Origin: JACJXW01 sp964418125
Lineage (GTDB): Bacteria; Bacteroidota; Bacteroidia; Chitinophagales; Saprospiraceae
DNA length: 64,000 nucleotides
NCBI GenBank assembly: GCA_964418125.1
Contig: CAYQKY010000005.1
Location: 73,163 to 137,162, forward strand
Direction: 5' to 3'
Made by a program: the position numbers and the translations under genes. Of the stretch, positions 51,283 to 59,367 are shown one piece after another. The notes under the pieces were generated by a model that did not search any database, had not been told where the DNA came from, and worked only from the letters and a program-made list of their open reading frames with translations. The stretch's first letter is position 1, and every line of letters starts with the position of its first letter.

Positions 51283-52056
51283 ATGAAGCTTTCGAAAAAT
51301 AAGGTAAAATTCATCAAATCCCTGCGATTGAAGAAGTTTAGGCAAAAGTATAACAATTTCATCGTCGAAGGGGATAAAATGGTGCGGGAGTTACTGGCTG
51401 AGGCTCCGGAAAACGTTGCCGAACTCTATGCCCTGGACGACTGGCTGGCGGGGGTGGAAGAGGTGGGCAGGGTTGGGCGGGAACGCCTTGTTTCTATATC
51501 CCCGGAAGAGTTGAAAAAGATCTCCAACCTCAATACCCCCAATCAGGTGCTGGCGGTATCCTCAATTCCCAAGGCGGAGGTGGACGCGGGACAGTTGCGC
51601 CGATCCTTATCCCTTTATCTGGATGGAATTCAGGACCCCGGAAATTTCGGAACTATTTTGCGCATCGCCGATTGGTTCGGCATCTCTTATGTCTTCTCTT
51701 CTACGGATTGTGTGGATACCTACAATCCCAAAGCTGTCCAGTCTTCCATGGGGGCCCTGTTTCGGGTCGTGAGCATAGAAACTCCTCTTGATGCGCTATG
51801 CCGCAAATACCCTGGCCTGCCGGTATACGGGGCGGTAATGGATGGGGAAGATGTTTTTCACGCCTCCCTCGGGCAAGGCGGCGGAATAATCGTGATCGGA
51901 AGCGAGGGGAGCGGTATTTCTCCGGCTGCGGAACGCCTCTTGTCCCATCGGGTCTCCATCCCTCCTGCAGCCCACAGCCGGGCGGATTCCCTCAATGCGG
52001 CGGTTGCCGCCGGCATTCTGTGCGCTGTTTTTCGGGACAGGGGAGGGGGCAAATAA
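51283..52056 (+). CDS. TrmH/SpoU-family RNA 2'-O-methyltransferase
   Basis: A 257-residue SPOUT methyltransferase acting on rRNA or tRNA ribose. An N-terminal substrate-binding domain (about 1-95, KKFRQKYNNFIVEGDKMVRE) precedes the trefoil-knot domain with motifs LDGIQDPGNFGTILRIADWF, IIVIGSEGSGIS and the C-terminal SRADSLNAAVAAGILC. The start at 51283 (MKLSKNKVKFIKS) matches the family; the longer frame would run into the divergent tamL gene. Which nucleotide is modified is unknown. Confidence 0.92.
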   Translation: MKLSKNKVKFIKSLRLKKFRQKYNNFIVEGDKMVRELLAEAPENVAELYALDDWLAGVEEVGRVGRERLVSISPEELKKISNLNTPNQVLAVSSIPKAEVDAGQLRRSLSLYLDGIQDPGNFGTILRIADWFGISYVFSSTDCVDTYNPKAVQSSMGALFRVVSIETPLDALCRKYPGLPVYGAVMDGEDVFHASLGQGGGIIVIGSEGSGISPAAERLLSHRVSIPPAAHSRADSLNAAVAAGILCAVFRDRGGGK

Positions 52057-52130
52057 GGAAGTAGAGGCGCCGGGGCACGGAAAAAACACCGAAAGGCTGG
52101 CGGTTCAAGCCTGTGCCCGGGCATCCGCTT

Positions 52131-53240
52131 TTACAATAATTTCTTCAATTCTCTTTCTATCTGCTCAGCTCCTCTCAGGTTTACGGCGGCGATTTTCCCC
52201 TCGCGGTCGATCAGGAAAGTCCGGGGAATGCTCCGGACACCGTACTTGGCAGCCGGCGCAGACTCCCATTTGCGCAGGTCACTGACGTGGTACTCCCATT
52301 TCAGGTTATCTTCAGCGATAGCGTCGATCCACCGCTGCTTCTGGTTGGCCAGGTACTGGTCCGCGGATTCCTGATTGGGGAAGCGGCTGCGGGTGCGCGA
52401 ATCTATGCCATCCAGAGAGACGCTGAAAACGGTGAAGCCCTGAGATTTGTACTTGTCGTAAACCTTTACCACATTGGGGTTTTCCCTCCGGCAGGGGCCG
52501 CACCAGCTGGCCCAGAAATCGAGCAATACGATATTGCCTTTTAGGTCGGACAGGGAGTATTCCTTGCCGTTGGGGTTGGTTAGGGTAATATCCGGGGCAG
52601 GCTGCCCGACCTGGATGAGTTCGTCGGCCATCTGGGCTTGATACTGGCGTTCTACCTGAGATATGAACTTGGCGTATTCCTGGCTGGTTTCCGAACCCGG
52701 GTCCAGCTTCTCCAGTGCTTTTTTCTGGGTGTCGAGGAACTGCCCGGAGGCGCCCAGAGAACGATAGGCCACAAAGGCGCCCACCTCCGGGTTGGATACC
52801 GTATCCACAAAAGTAGCGATGTCCTCGGCATTAACCTGCCGCTGGAACAACCCGCTCATGATATTGACCAGGGATTGGCTGTCTTCGGAACCGCTGACCG
52901 TAAACTGATAGTTTTGAATGGTTGCCAGGTCCCCTTTGATCTCCACCAACTTCTCGGTGCCGTCCATAGCGAGATTGACCCGCTTGGCGCCGAGCCGGAG
53001 CTGATAGATACCGGCGGGAATGCCTTCCGGAAATTCGAATTCGAAATTTCCATTGGCATCGACTTCCGCTTTCGCCAGAACGTTACTGGCTTTTCCGATT
53101 ACCACATGGTCCAGGAAAACCTGTAGGTTTGAGGCGTTGGTTACCTCTCCGGTTATCACGGTTCCTTTCACAGGAGTTTCACATTGCCAGGTGGTGAAGG
53201 CTAAAACCCCAGCGATAAGAAGTATTGCGATCTTTCTCAT
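52131..53240 (-). CDS. TlpA-like thiol-disulfide lipoprotein with DUF4369 domain
   Basis: A 369-residue envelope lipoprotein. The signal MRKIAILLIAGVLAFTTWQC places the lipid Cys at 20. A DUF4369-like beta domain (about 24-115) and a helical linker precede a thioredoxin fold whose active site is WASWCGPCRRE (Cys247, Cys250). The typical cis-Pro block reads YGVRSIPRTFLIDREGKIAA. It should reduce or isomerise disulfides, for example in cytochrome maturation; partners are unknown. Two candidate -7 boxes lie upstream. Confidence 0.93.
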   Translation of the reverse strand: MRKIAILLIAGVLAFTTWQCETPVKGTVITGEVTNASNLQVFLDHVVIGKASNVLAKAEVDANGNFEFEFPEGIPAGIYQLRLGAKRVNLAMDGTEKLVEIKGDLATIQNYQFTVSGSEDSQSLVNIMSGLFQRQVNAEDIATFVDTVSNPEVGAFVAYRSLGASGQFLDTQKKALEKLDPGSETSQEYAKFISQVERQYQAQMADELIQVGQPAPDITLTNPNGKEYSLSDLKGNIVLLDFWASWCGPCRRENPNVVKVYDKYKSQGFTVFSVSLDGIDSRTRSRFPNQESADQYLANQKQRWIDAIAEDNLKWEYHVSDLRKWESAPAAKYGVRSIPRTFLIDREGKIAAVNLRGAEQIERELKKLL

Positions 53241-53445
53241 GTCCAGCAGGATTTTTGATTATATGATTTCAGGATTCAGATTATTGAGTTTTGATAATGA
53301 ACAGGCCGGCAAATGTGTGCCCTGTATTTTGCCAGGAGGGAGCTACCTTGCCGGTTATGCTTGGTGTAATGGGAGTTCCCGATTTAGTAAATGAAACATT
53401 ACGGGAATTTAGATGGTTTACCTGCCCCGCTCCATTGCCACTCAG

Positions 53446-53453
53446 CAAATATA
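53446..53453 (-). promoter_or_regulatory. Putative -7 box for the TlpA-like gene (proximal)
   Basis: TATATTTG on the minus strand matches TAnnTTTG, about 205 nt upstream of the start codon; no -33 TTG at the usual spacing. Confidence 0.4.
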
Positions 53454-53497
53454 ACTAACAAGTACCGGACATTTTATCCTTCCGGTAATGATGGATG

Positions 53498-53527
53498 CAA
53501 AATTAAGGGTAAGTAGCTGGTTTTCAA
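53498..53527 (-). promoter_or_regulatory. Putative promoter for the TlpA-like gene (distal)
   Basis: On the minus strand TTG (53525-53527) is followed after 19 nt by TAATTTTG (53498-53505), a full match to the Bacteroidota promoter pattern. It lies just after the COX3 stop codon. Confidence 0.6.
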
Positions 53528-53537
53528 AACCCGGCGC

Positions 53538-54176
53538 TCAGCGGATGAGGTAATTGATATAAAAGAATACCACCAGGTAGATCCATAAGCCATCCAGGAA
53601 ATGCCAGTAGACAGTGAGCAGGCGCAGCTTGAGGCGTTTCTCCGGGTCGGAAAAGTAGACCAGTACACTTACTGGTTCCTTCATGCGTTTTCGGGCTGTC
53701 CACAGGAATATGCCGAGAAAGGGCAGGCCGGCAATAACGTGAGCAAAATGCAACCCGGAAATGACGTAGAGGTAACCGGCAGAATTGTCCGTATGGATAT
53801 AGACCTGGTTGGCAAACAACTGCCACCAGCCCATCAACTGAAGGGCCATGAAGAGAACGGACAGGAGAATGGTGGCTGCAAGTGCGTACTGGTAATTGCG
53901 GGTCTTGTCCGCTCGGTAGGAACGCCGCGCCCAGATCATCGTCGCGCTGCTGCCCAGCAGGATGAGGGTGTTGAAAAAAAATATATTGGGAAGTTTTAAT
54001 GGGGGTAGCCCGTTTTGAACTCTGGTATAGATGAAAGCTATAGTAAAAGCGAGGAACAGGGCGGCGATGCCAAAAAGGACGAGGGTCAGCAGCACGTTGT
54101 AAGGGTGAAACGCAAAGGAATCGTATTCACTGCTGAAATCTTTCTTTCCCTCTTTGATCGGTGGTGTTTCATCCAT
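53538..54176 (-). CDS. Cytochrome c oxidase subunit III
   Basis: A 212-residue inner-membrane protein with five hydrophobic helices (about 28-48, 64-82, 98-118, 135-157, 188-209), the usual number for the short bacterial subunit III. Conserved features are FFFNTLILLGSSATMIWARR, GLHFAHVIAGLPFLG with the helix-IV His residues, and YWHFLDGLWIYLVVFFYI near the end. It stabilises the heme-copper oxidase core. Subunits I, II and IV are not in the window, so this copy is an orphan or the cluster is split. Confidence 0.93.
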   Translation of the reverse strand: MDETPPIKEGKKDFSSEYDSFAFHPYNVLLTLVLFGIAALFLAFTIAFIYTRVQNGLPPLKLPNIFFFNTLILLGSSATMIWARRSYRADKTRNYQYALAATILLSVLFMALQLMGWWQLFANQVYIHTDNSAGYLYVISGLHFAHVIAGLPFLGIFLWTARKRMKEPVSVLVYFSDPEKRLKLRLLTVYWHFLDGLWIYLVVFFYINYLIR

Positions 54177-54296
54177 GTATTTAAAAATTGATGGCTTACC
54201 TTATTCGTATCTTACGAAAGTAACAAAAGCCTGCGCGCCTGGTTGGCCAAAGCCGAAGAAATTATATTGGTGAACTATATTAAGGTTTCGGTTTCC

Positions 54297-54458
54297 TTAT
54301 TGGGTTTTCCTTCCGCTCCGGGCGTGCCGCCGGCAGCGTTCACTGCAGTATTTTACCTCCTCCCAGCATTTCTCCCATTTTTTGCGCCAGCTGAACGGGC
54401 GGCCGCAGTGGAGGCAATCCTTTTGAGGCAGGTTTCTCCTTTTGTGGTTGGGCGGCAT
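54297..54458 (-). CDS. DUF2256 small zinc-binding protein
   Basis: A 53-residue protein of the DUF2256 family. MPPNHKRRNLPQKDCLHCGR is followed by the hallmark PFSWRKKWEKCWEEVKYCSE and RCRRHAR. Four Cys (two CxxC-like pairs: CLHC and CSERC) should bind one zinc. The ATG at 54458 matches the family N-terminus; ten more in-frame residues upstream do not. It lies between COX3 and the divergent zinc-ribbon gene. Function unknown. Confidence 0.85.
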   Translation of the reverse strand: MPPNHKRRNLPQKDCLHCGRPFSWRKKWEKCWEEVKYCSERCRRHARSGRKTQ

Positions 54459-54535
54459 ATTTTTTCCGTTAATTTTCAGGCTAAACATTCAAGCCGCCTA
54501 AAGGTTTTACCAGTTTTTCCTTAATTTTCGCGCCG

Positions 54536-55384
54536 ATGAAATGTCCTGAATGCCAGACCGAACTGCCACCCGGCGCCCGCTTCTGCTTTCACTGCGGCGC
54601 CCCTCAGCCAGCTGAACCCAGACGGGAACGGCAGCCTCAGCCTAAGCCCCTGCTTGACCTGAAAGGCGATGTGGAACGGCAGTTGGTGGAGATTTTCTTC
54701 CAGGCCCTGCGGCGCCGGGTTGAAGAAGAACACCGGGGCGAACAATTCCAGGCCTACTCCGAACGGCTCTATGAATCGGGCTTCCGGGATACGGCCTACC
54801 GGAAGGCAGCTCATCTGGCAGAGGAGTTGAAGGCCCTGGACAAAAAGGAAGAGGCCCGCCCGGCAGAAGTGAACCGCCGTATTGTCGAACTTTTTGAAGA
54901 TCAGCTCGATTATTTCATCATTCATCATTGCCAGGACATTAACGACATACCCCTTCCCGAAACCATTCTGCGCTGGCAAGGATTGGGGCTGGACGATATC
55001 AACCTTATCCAACTCGTGCTGGACTATCTGGACTTCGGCGGCGAGCCGGATGAGGTGGTGTATACCGATTTCCTGAAGATGCCGGTAGACAAGCTGAAAA
55101 ACACCGGCAAATACTTCCTTTTCCCGAAACGGGAGGAGCGCATCTTCCTGATCTGCGACCAGAGCCTGTTGGGGTCCTGCAAGGAAGGCTTCGCCCTGAC
55201 GGAGCGGGCCCTTTACTGGAAGGCACAGTTGCAAACAGCCCGGAAAGTGGAATACCGCAACCTGCAAAGCATCCGCCGTGAAAAAGAATGGCTTTTGATC
55301 AACGGCCATTTCTTTCACGCCAACCTTTCCCTGGACCTGAAGATCATGAAATTGCTGAAAAAGCTCAACCGCCTTTTAGCCTAA
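54536..55384 (+). CDS. Zinc-ribbon protein of unknown function
   Basis: A 282-residue soluble protein. It opens with a double-zinc-ribbon half, Cys3-x2-Cys6 and Cys17-x2-Cys20 in MKCPECQTELPPGARFCFHC, then a Pro/Gln/Arg-rich linker. The rest is a mixed helical domain (about 40-180) and a C-terminal part with strands (CKEGFALTERALYWKAQLQT, WLLINGHFFHANLS) that resembles a PH-like domain (inference). An AT-rich -7-like sequence TAATTTTC ends 6 nt before the ATG. Its last 9 bp overlap the convergent reductase gene. Confidence 0.65.
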   Translation: MKCPECQTELPPGARFCFHCGAPQPAEPRRERQPQPKPLLDLKGDVERQLVEIFFQALRRRVEEEHRGEQFQAYSERLYESGFRDTAYRKAAHLAEELKALDKKEEARPAEVNRRIVELFEDQLDYFIIHHCQDINDIPLPETILRWQGLGLDDINLIQLVLDYLDFGGEPDEVVYTDFLKMPVDKLKNTGKYFLFPKREERIFLICDQSLLGSCKEGFALTERALYWKAQLQTARKVEYRNLQSIRREKEWLLINGHFFHANLSLDLKIMKLLKKLNRLLA

Positions 55385-56446
55385 AGCAATCTTCGTAAAA
55401 TTGCCGGTGGGATATCCTACGCATGTTTGTACCACCCCTCCCGTGGCCGTGCTGCTGAGCGGGCCTTCCGGCAGGTACATCTTCACTTCTCCTTCCAGGC
55501 AACGGGCGGCACAACTGGTACAAATACCGCTTCGGCAGCTGTAGGGCAACTCGACCCCGGCCTGCTCGGCAGCTTCCAGTATAGTCTGGCCGGCGCGTAT
55601 GGGAAAAGCGTTGGTTTCTCCATTCTTCGATAGTTGAATTTTGCCATCCGGAAAATTTTCGGAGGCCGGCCTGAAGGGGGCGGTGATAACGAATACTTCT
55701 TTGTGTATTCTCTCTTCCGGATACTCCATAAAACGAAGGGTCATTTCGGATTTGAGCATAAGCCCGGAAGGGCCGCACAGATAAAAATCAGGAGGGGGGC
55801 CTTCTCTGGGGAGGTGCTTTCGGATCAGTTCTTCCAGCAGTGCGTTGCCCAGCCGGGTGGGAAGTATCTGGGAACCGCTCGTTTCGGAAATTTCTGAAGG
55901 ATGGCCGCCCGGGTTGCTGAGCAGAAGTATGGCCTTTAAGCGGCCCGGGTACAACTGAAGCCATTGGGCCAGTTCTTTCCCGAAGATCAGGCTTCGTTCG
56001 TCCCGGTTGGCGTATATGAGGGTAATGCGGAAGCGGTTGGTGCACGCCAGTGCATATTTGATGATGGAAAATACCGGTGTGATCCCGCTTCCGCCGGCTA
56101 TCATGAATAAGTGGTGCGGGTTTTGCCATGCCGAAGGAAGGATGAACTGGCCGGCAGGAGGCAAAGCGGCCAGCATTTCCCCGGCCCGGGCCTTATCCAC
56201 CAGATAAGAGGAGGCAAGGCCATTGGGCTTTCGCTTGATCGTAATGACGGGGTAGGCGTCTACTCCGGGGCTGGAAGAAAAGGAATAGGAACGGCGTATT
56301 TCCCGGCCATTTAGGGATAAAACCAGGGTCAGGAACTGTCCGGCCTTATAGGAAAAAAAACCATTCACCGGCCGGAGCACCAGGCTCACCGTATCGGCCG
56401 TTTCTACTCTTTTTTCAAGTATTCGTAGATGTATCCTGTCTTTCAT
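55376..56446 (-). CDS. Ferredoxin-reductase-type flavoprotein with C-terminal 2Fe-2S domain
   Basis: A 356-residue oxidoreductase with the order FAD domain, NAD(P) domain, plant-type ferredoxin. FAD binding is seen in REIRRSYSFSSSPGVDA, NAD(P) binding in HLFMIAGGSGITPVFSII. The 2Fe-2S ligands are Cys304, Cys309 and Cys312 in PYSCRSGICTSCAARC and Cys342. This layout matches PaaE and related ring-hydroxylase reductases. The start at 56446 (MKDRIHLRILEK) fits the family. The partner oxygenase is not in the window. Its end overlaps the zinc-ribbon gene by 9 bp. Confidence 0.9.
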   Translation of the reverse strand: MKDRIHLRILEKRVETADTVSLVLRPVNGFFSYKAGQFLTLVLSLNGREIRRSYSFSSSPGVDAYPVITIKRKPNGLASSYLVDKARAGEMLAALPPAGQFILPSAWQNPHHLFMIAGGSGITPVFSIIKYALACTNRFRITLIYANRDERSLIFGKELAQWLQLYPGRLKAILLLSNPGGHPSEISETSGSQILPTRLGNALLEELIRKHLPREGPPPDFYLCGPSGLMLKSEMTLRFMEYPEERIHKEVFVITAPFRPASENFPDGKIQLSKNGETNAFPIRAGQTILEAAEQAGVELPYSCRSGICTSCAARCLEGEVKMYLPEGPLSSTATGGVVQTCVGYPTGNFTKIALG

Positions 56447-56763
56447 ATATAAGTGCGGTATAGGGAACGAGGGCCGGGATAGCATCGGGGTTTCAATTCA
56501 GCCTTCCATCTAATCTATACGAATTGCAGGGAATTTGTTGCAATAAAAGGGATAAAGTACACCCTGTTTCTCTCATGCTTGGGAAAAAACCCAAAATGTG
56601 TTTTCTTTACGGCTCGTTCTCAATAAGCATGCTCATACTGCAAACAAGGCAGTTGTTCGTGTGTTCTAAGAGATTGTAGATAGTTTTTGCCGCCTCGTTT
56701 GTGAGCTGCCATTATTTTACAGTATCTTTAAGTACACCCAATTGAATAAAACAGAACCATTTT
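56447..56763. promoter_or_regulatory. Divergent region reductase/pdhA
   Basis: 317 bp with no convincing gene. Near-consensus -7 boxes are TAGTTTTTG (56691-56699, one nt too long) and TATCTTTA (about 56722-56729). No strong palindrome seen. Confidence 0.3.
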
Positions 56764-57810
56764 ATGGATACAGCGACCAATAAGAAAAAAACAAGCAGTA
56801 AAAAATCATCAAAATCCGGTAAATCGGGATATGGTAAGGAAATGTATCTCAGCTGGTATGAGCTCATGCTCAGAATACGCAAGTTTGAGGAAAGGGCACT
56901 GATGATGTACGGCCAGCAGAAGATCAGGGGGTTCTGCCACGTATATATCGGGCAGGAAGCTGTTGCAGCTGGGCTGGAATCAGCCATCCGGCCCGAGGAC
57001 GCTGTGGTTACCGCCTACCGCCAGCACGGCATTGCCCTGGCCCGAGGGTGCTCCTCCGATGAATGTATGGCCGAACTGTTCGGCAAGAAAACAGGCATCG
57101 TCAAAGGTAAAGGAGGGTCCATGCACTTTTTCTCCGCCGAGCACCGCTATTTTGGCGGCAACGGAATTGTCGGAGCTCAGATACCCATCGGGACAGGAAT
57201 AGGATTCGCTGAAAAATATAAAGGGACAGACAACCTCTGCGTCACCATGTTCGGTGACGGAGCTGCCCGACAGGGCTCCCTTCACGAATCCTTCAATATG
57301 GCCATGAGCTGGAAACTCCCCGTCCTGTATATCGTGGAAAACAACGGCTACGCCATGGGTACCAGCGTGAAACGGACCAGTAACGTGACGGAGCTCTACA
57401 AGCTGGGCCAGTCTTACGACATGCCCGGTGAGCCCGTTGACGGGATGGACCCGGCCGCTGTCCATGAAGCGGTAACAAAAGCCGCCGAACACATCCGTTC
57501 GGGGAAGGGCCCATTCCTTCTGGAGATGCGAACGTACCGCTATAAGGGCCATTCGGTTTCCGATCCGGCCAAATACCGCACCAAGGAAGAAGTTCAGGAA
57601 TACAAAGAACGCGACCCCATCAAGATGATCGAAGAAGCCACTCTGAAGGAGTCGCTGGCCACTGAGGAAGACCTCAAAGCCATACAGGACAAGATCAAGC
57701 AGGAGATCGCCGATGCGGTCAGGTTTGCTGAGGAATCCGAATTTCCGGACCCTTCCGAATTGTGGGAAGACAATTACGTACAGAAGGATTATCCATTCAT
57801 TATGGACTAG
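56764..57810 (+). CDS. pdhA: Pyruvate dehydrogenase E1 component, alpha subunit
   Basis: The alpha subunit of the thiamine-diphosphate E1 enzyme that decarboxylates pyruvate. The 348-residue protein begins with a Lys/Ser-rich tail (about 5-25), then MYLSWYELMLRIRKFEERAL. The ThDP-binding motif is FGDGAARQGSLHESFNMA to ENNGYAMGT. The phosphorylation-loop-like region reads YRYKGHSVSDPAKYRTKEE. The beta subunit is not adjacent, as in many Bacteroidota. A terminator follows. Confidence 0.95.
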   Translation: MDTATNKKKTSSKKSSKSGKSGYGKEMYLSWYELMLRIRKFEERALMMYGQQKIRGFCHVYIGQEAVAAGLESAIRPEDAVVTAYRQHGIALARGCSSDECMAELFGKKTGIVKGKGGSMHFFSAEHRYFGGNGIVGAQIPIGTGIGFAEKYKGTDNLCVTMFGDGAARQGSLHESFNMAMSWKLPVLYIVENNGYAMGTSVKRTSNVTELYKLGQSYDMPGEPVDGMDPAAVHEAVTKAAEHIRSGKGPFLLEMRTYRYKGHSVSDPAKYRTKEEVQEYKERDPIKMIEEATLKESLATEEDLKAIQDKIKQEIADAVRFAEESEFPDPSELWEDNYVQKDYPFIMD

Positions 57811-57832
57811 GCATAATTTCCATTTGGAAGCA

Positions 57833-57871
57833 GGCGGTGACAGGGTATCAAGGCCCTGCCGCCGTTTTTTT
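57833..57871 (+). terminator. Rho-independent terminator of pdhA
   Basis: GGCGG and CAGGG on the left pair with CCCTG and CCGCC on the right (small bulge), followed by seven T at 57865-57871. Confidence 0.85.
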
Positions 57872-57904
57872 ATGCCAAAAACCTTCAGGAAAGAAAACTT
57901 TATT

Positions 57905-57912
57905 TATTTTTG
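57905..57912 (+). promoter_or_regulatory. Putative -7 box for the TPR-anchor gene
   Basis: TATTTTTG matches TAnnTTTG, about 50 nt before the ATG at 57962. Confidence 0.5.
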
Positions 57913-57961
57913 CGTGGCTTTTCCAAACCGCATTGAAAATTGATAAAATTGACGACATAAA

Positions 57962-58657
57962 ATGGCAAGAAGAAAAAGAAACCAGAAGAAGGCGGACGAG
58001 ACTTTAGTAGATATTGTCGAGGTCAGAGATAGCGCTCAGGGGTTTATCGATGAAAACCAAAGGTTGATATTCGGCGCCCTGGTCGCCCTGGTGCTGATCG
58101 TAGGGGGGATATTTGCCTATAATAACTTTTACAAGAAACCCCGGCAGGCGGAAGCTGAAGAGCAAATATTTCGCGCGCAGGAACAGTTTGAAAGGGATTC
58201 TTTTGCCCTGGCATTGACCAACCCCGGGGGAGGCTACATGGGTTTCCTGGATATTATTGACAATTACGGCGCAACTCCAGCCGGAAACTCTGCCCGGTAT
58301 TATGCCGGTATTTCCTACCTGAACCTGGGGAAATACGAAGCTGCCATCGATTACCTCAAGCAGTTTAAGGCAAAAGGAGAAGTCCTTCCCATCATGAAAT
58401 ATGGAGCTATGGGAGACGCCTACTCGGAATTGCAGGACTTTGACAATGCAATGAAGTTCTACAAGAAAGCCGCCAATGAAGCTGAGAACGACCTGCTGAC
58501 TCCCTACTACCTCAAAAAAGTTGGCTTGCTGCACGAACGCAACGGCAATTTTGCAGAAGCTCAGGAGGCCTACAAAGAGATCCTGGAAAAATATCCGGAT
58601 TCGCCGGTTGGCAGGGATATTGAAAAATACATCACCAGGGCCGAGGCCAAAGGCTAG
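57962..58657 (+). CDS. Membrane-anchored tetratricopeptide-repeat protein
   Basis: A 231-residue protein with a basic N-terminus (MARRKRNQKK), one membrane helix (about 37-55) and a periplasmic chain. The chain has TPR units SARYYAGISYLNLGKYEAAI, MKYGAMGDAYSELQDFDNAM and VGLLHERNGNFAEAQEAYKE. Topology and size resemble YfgM, which works with periplasmic chaperones near the translocon, but this is inference. A perfect 13-bp hairpin separates it from ribH, 99 bp downstream. Confidence 0.8.
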   Translation: MARRKRNQKKADETLVDIVEVRDSAQGFIDENQRLIFGALVALVLIVGGIFAYNNFYKKPRQAEAEEQIFRAQEQFERDSFALALTNPGGGYMGFLDIIDNYGATPAGNSARYYAGISYLNLGKYEAAIDYLKQFKAKGEVLPIMKYGAMGDAYSELQDFDNAMKFYKKAANEAENDLLTPYYLKKVGLLHERNGNFAEAQEAYKEILEKYPDSPVGRDIEKYITRAEAKG

Positions 58658-58678
58658 GCCGGTAAAAGGCTGGAACGC

Positions 58679-58724
58679 AGGAAGGGGTAAGGAGGCAGGT
58701 TTTCCGGCTTTCTTACCCCTTCCT
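58679..58724 (+). terminator. Strong hairpin between the TPR gene and ribH
   Basis: AGGAAGGGGTAAG (58679-58691) and its exact complement CTTACCCCTTCCT (58712-58724) form a 13-bp stem with a 20-nt loop, followed by TGTTATTATTAT. It ends 32 bp before the ribH ATG and may be a terminator or attenuator. It does not resemble an FMN riboswitch. Confidence 0.7.
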
Positions 58725-58756
58725 TGTTATTATTATCACCATCAAAAGCAAATATC

Positions 58757-59272
58757 ATGGCCAGTGCACTTAAAAACCTTTCTGATTATGACGAATCAAC
58801 CATACCCTCTGCTGAAGATGCTTCCTTTGGCATCGTCGTGTCAGAATGGAATGCGAGGATAACCCATGCCTTGTACGAGGCCTGTTATGATGCGCTTGTC
58901 AAACACGGCGCAAAGGAGGAGAACATCCACGTAGCCCAGGTGCCGGGATCTTTTGAACTGCCTGCCGGGGCCAAAATGCTGGCTGACGAATACAAGGTGG
59001 ATGCCGTGGTCTGTATCGGCTGTGTGATCAAAGGGGAGACCAGCCATAATGAATATATCAATTATGCAGTGGCCAATGGGCTTACTAATCTCAGTATGGT
59101 TTACGGCAAGCCTTTCGTCTTTGGCGTTTTAACTCCCGACACGGAAGAGCAGGCGCTCGACCGGGCAGGCGGCAAACATGGCAACAAAGGGGTAGAAGCG
59201 GCCGTGACAGCCATAAGGATGGCGCACCTGAAGAAAAGTTTTAAAAGCGGTAAGTCGAAAATAGGTTTTTAG
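58757..59272 (+). CDS. ribH: 6,7-dimethyl-8-ribityllumazine synthase
   Basis: RibH condenses the pyrimidinedione and dihydroxybutanone phosphate in the penultimate step of riboflavin synthesis. The 171-residue protein shows FGIVVSEWNARIT (substrate pocket), VPGSFELPAGAKML, VCIGCVIKGETSHNEYI with the catalytic His, and FGVLTPDTEEQALDRAGG. The ATG at 58757 is preferred; an in-frame start at 58724 lies within the hairpin. It is separate from other rib genes. A word-repeat palindrome follows the stop. Confidence 0.96.
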   Translation: MASALKNLSDYDESTIPSAEDASFGIVVSEWNARITHALYEACYDALVKHGAKEENIHVAQVPGSFELPAGAKMLADEYKVDAVVCIGCVIKGETSHNEYINYAVANGLTNLSMVYGKPFVFGVLTPDTEEQALDRAGGKHGNKGVEAAVTAIRMAHLKKSFKSGKSKIGF

Positions 59273-59279
59273 CATGTTT

Positions 59280-59350
59280 GGAGTTGGTTGCCGGTTGTTG
59301 GCTCTCCGGGCGGCTCTGGCCTGAGAAACGAACAACCGGCAACCAATAAC
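59280..59350. repeat. Word-repeat palindrome G between convergent genes
   Basis: TTGGTTGCCGGTTGTT (59284-59299) and its exact complement AACAACCGGCAACCAA (59331-59346) form a perfect 16-bp stem with a 31-bp loop. CGAACAACCGGCAACC at 59329-59344 is identical to palindrome E (35943-35958). It occupies the 95-bp gap between ribH and aroC stops. Confidence 0.9.
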
Positions 59351-59367
59351 AGGCCACATAATGCCCT

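Larger units (their letters stand above)
53241..53537 (-). promoter_or_regulatory. Upstream region of the TlpA-like gene
   Basis: 297 bp between the TlpA-like start and the COX3 stop. It contains two exact minus-strand -7 boxes (53446-53453 and 53498-53505). A 53-codon frame on the plus strand at 53297 has no supporting feature. Confidence 0.4.

Noticed and set aside
53297..53458. 53-codon plus-strand frame upstream of the TlpA-like gene
   Set aside because: No promoter, homology or composition support; it overlaps the likely promoter region of the minus-strand gene.
58658..58756. FMN riboswitch before ribH
   Set aside because: The region is only 99 bp and contains a single simple hairpin, not the six-helix junction or the conserved AGGGA-type FMN element.
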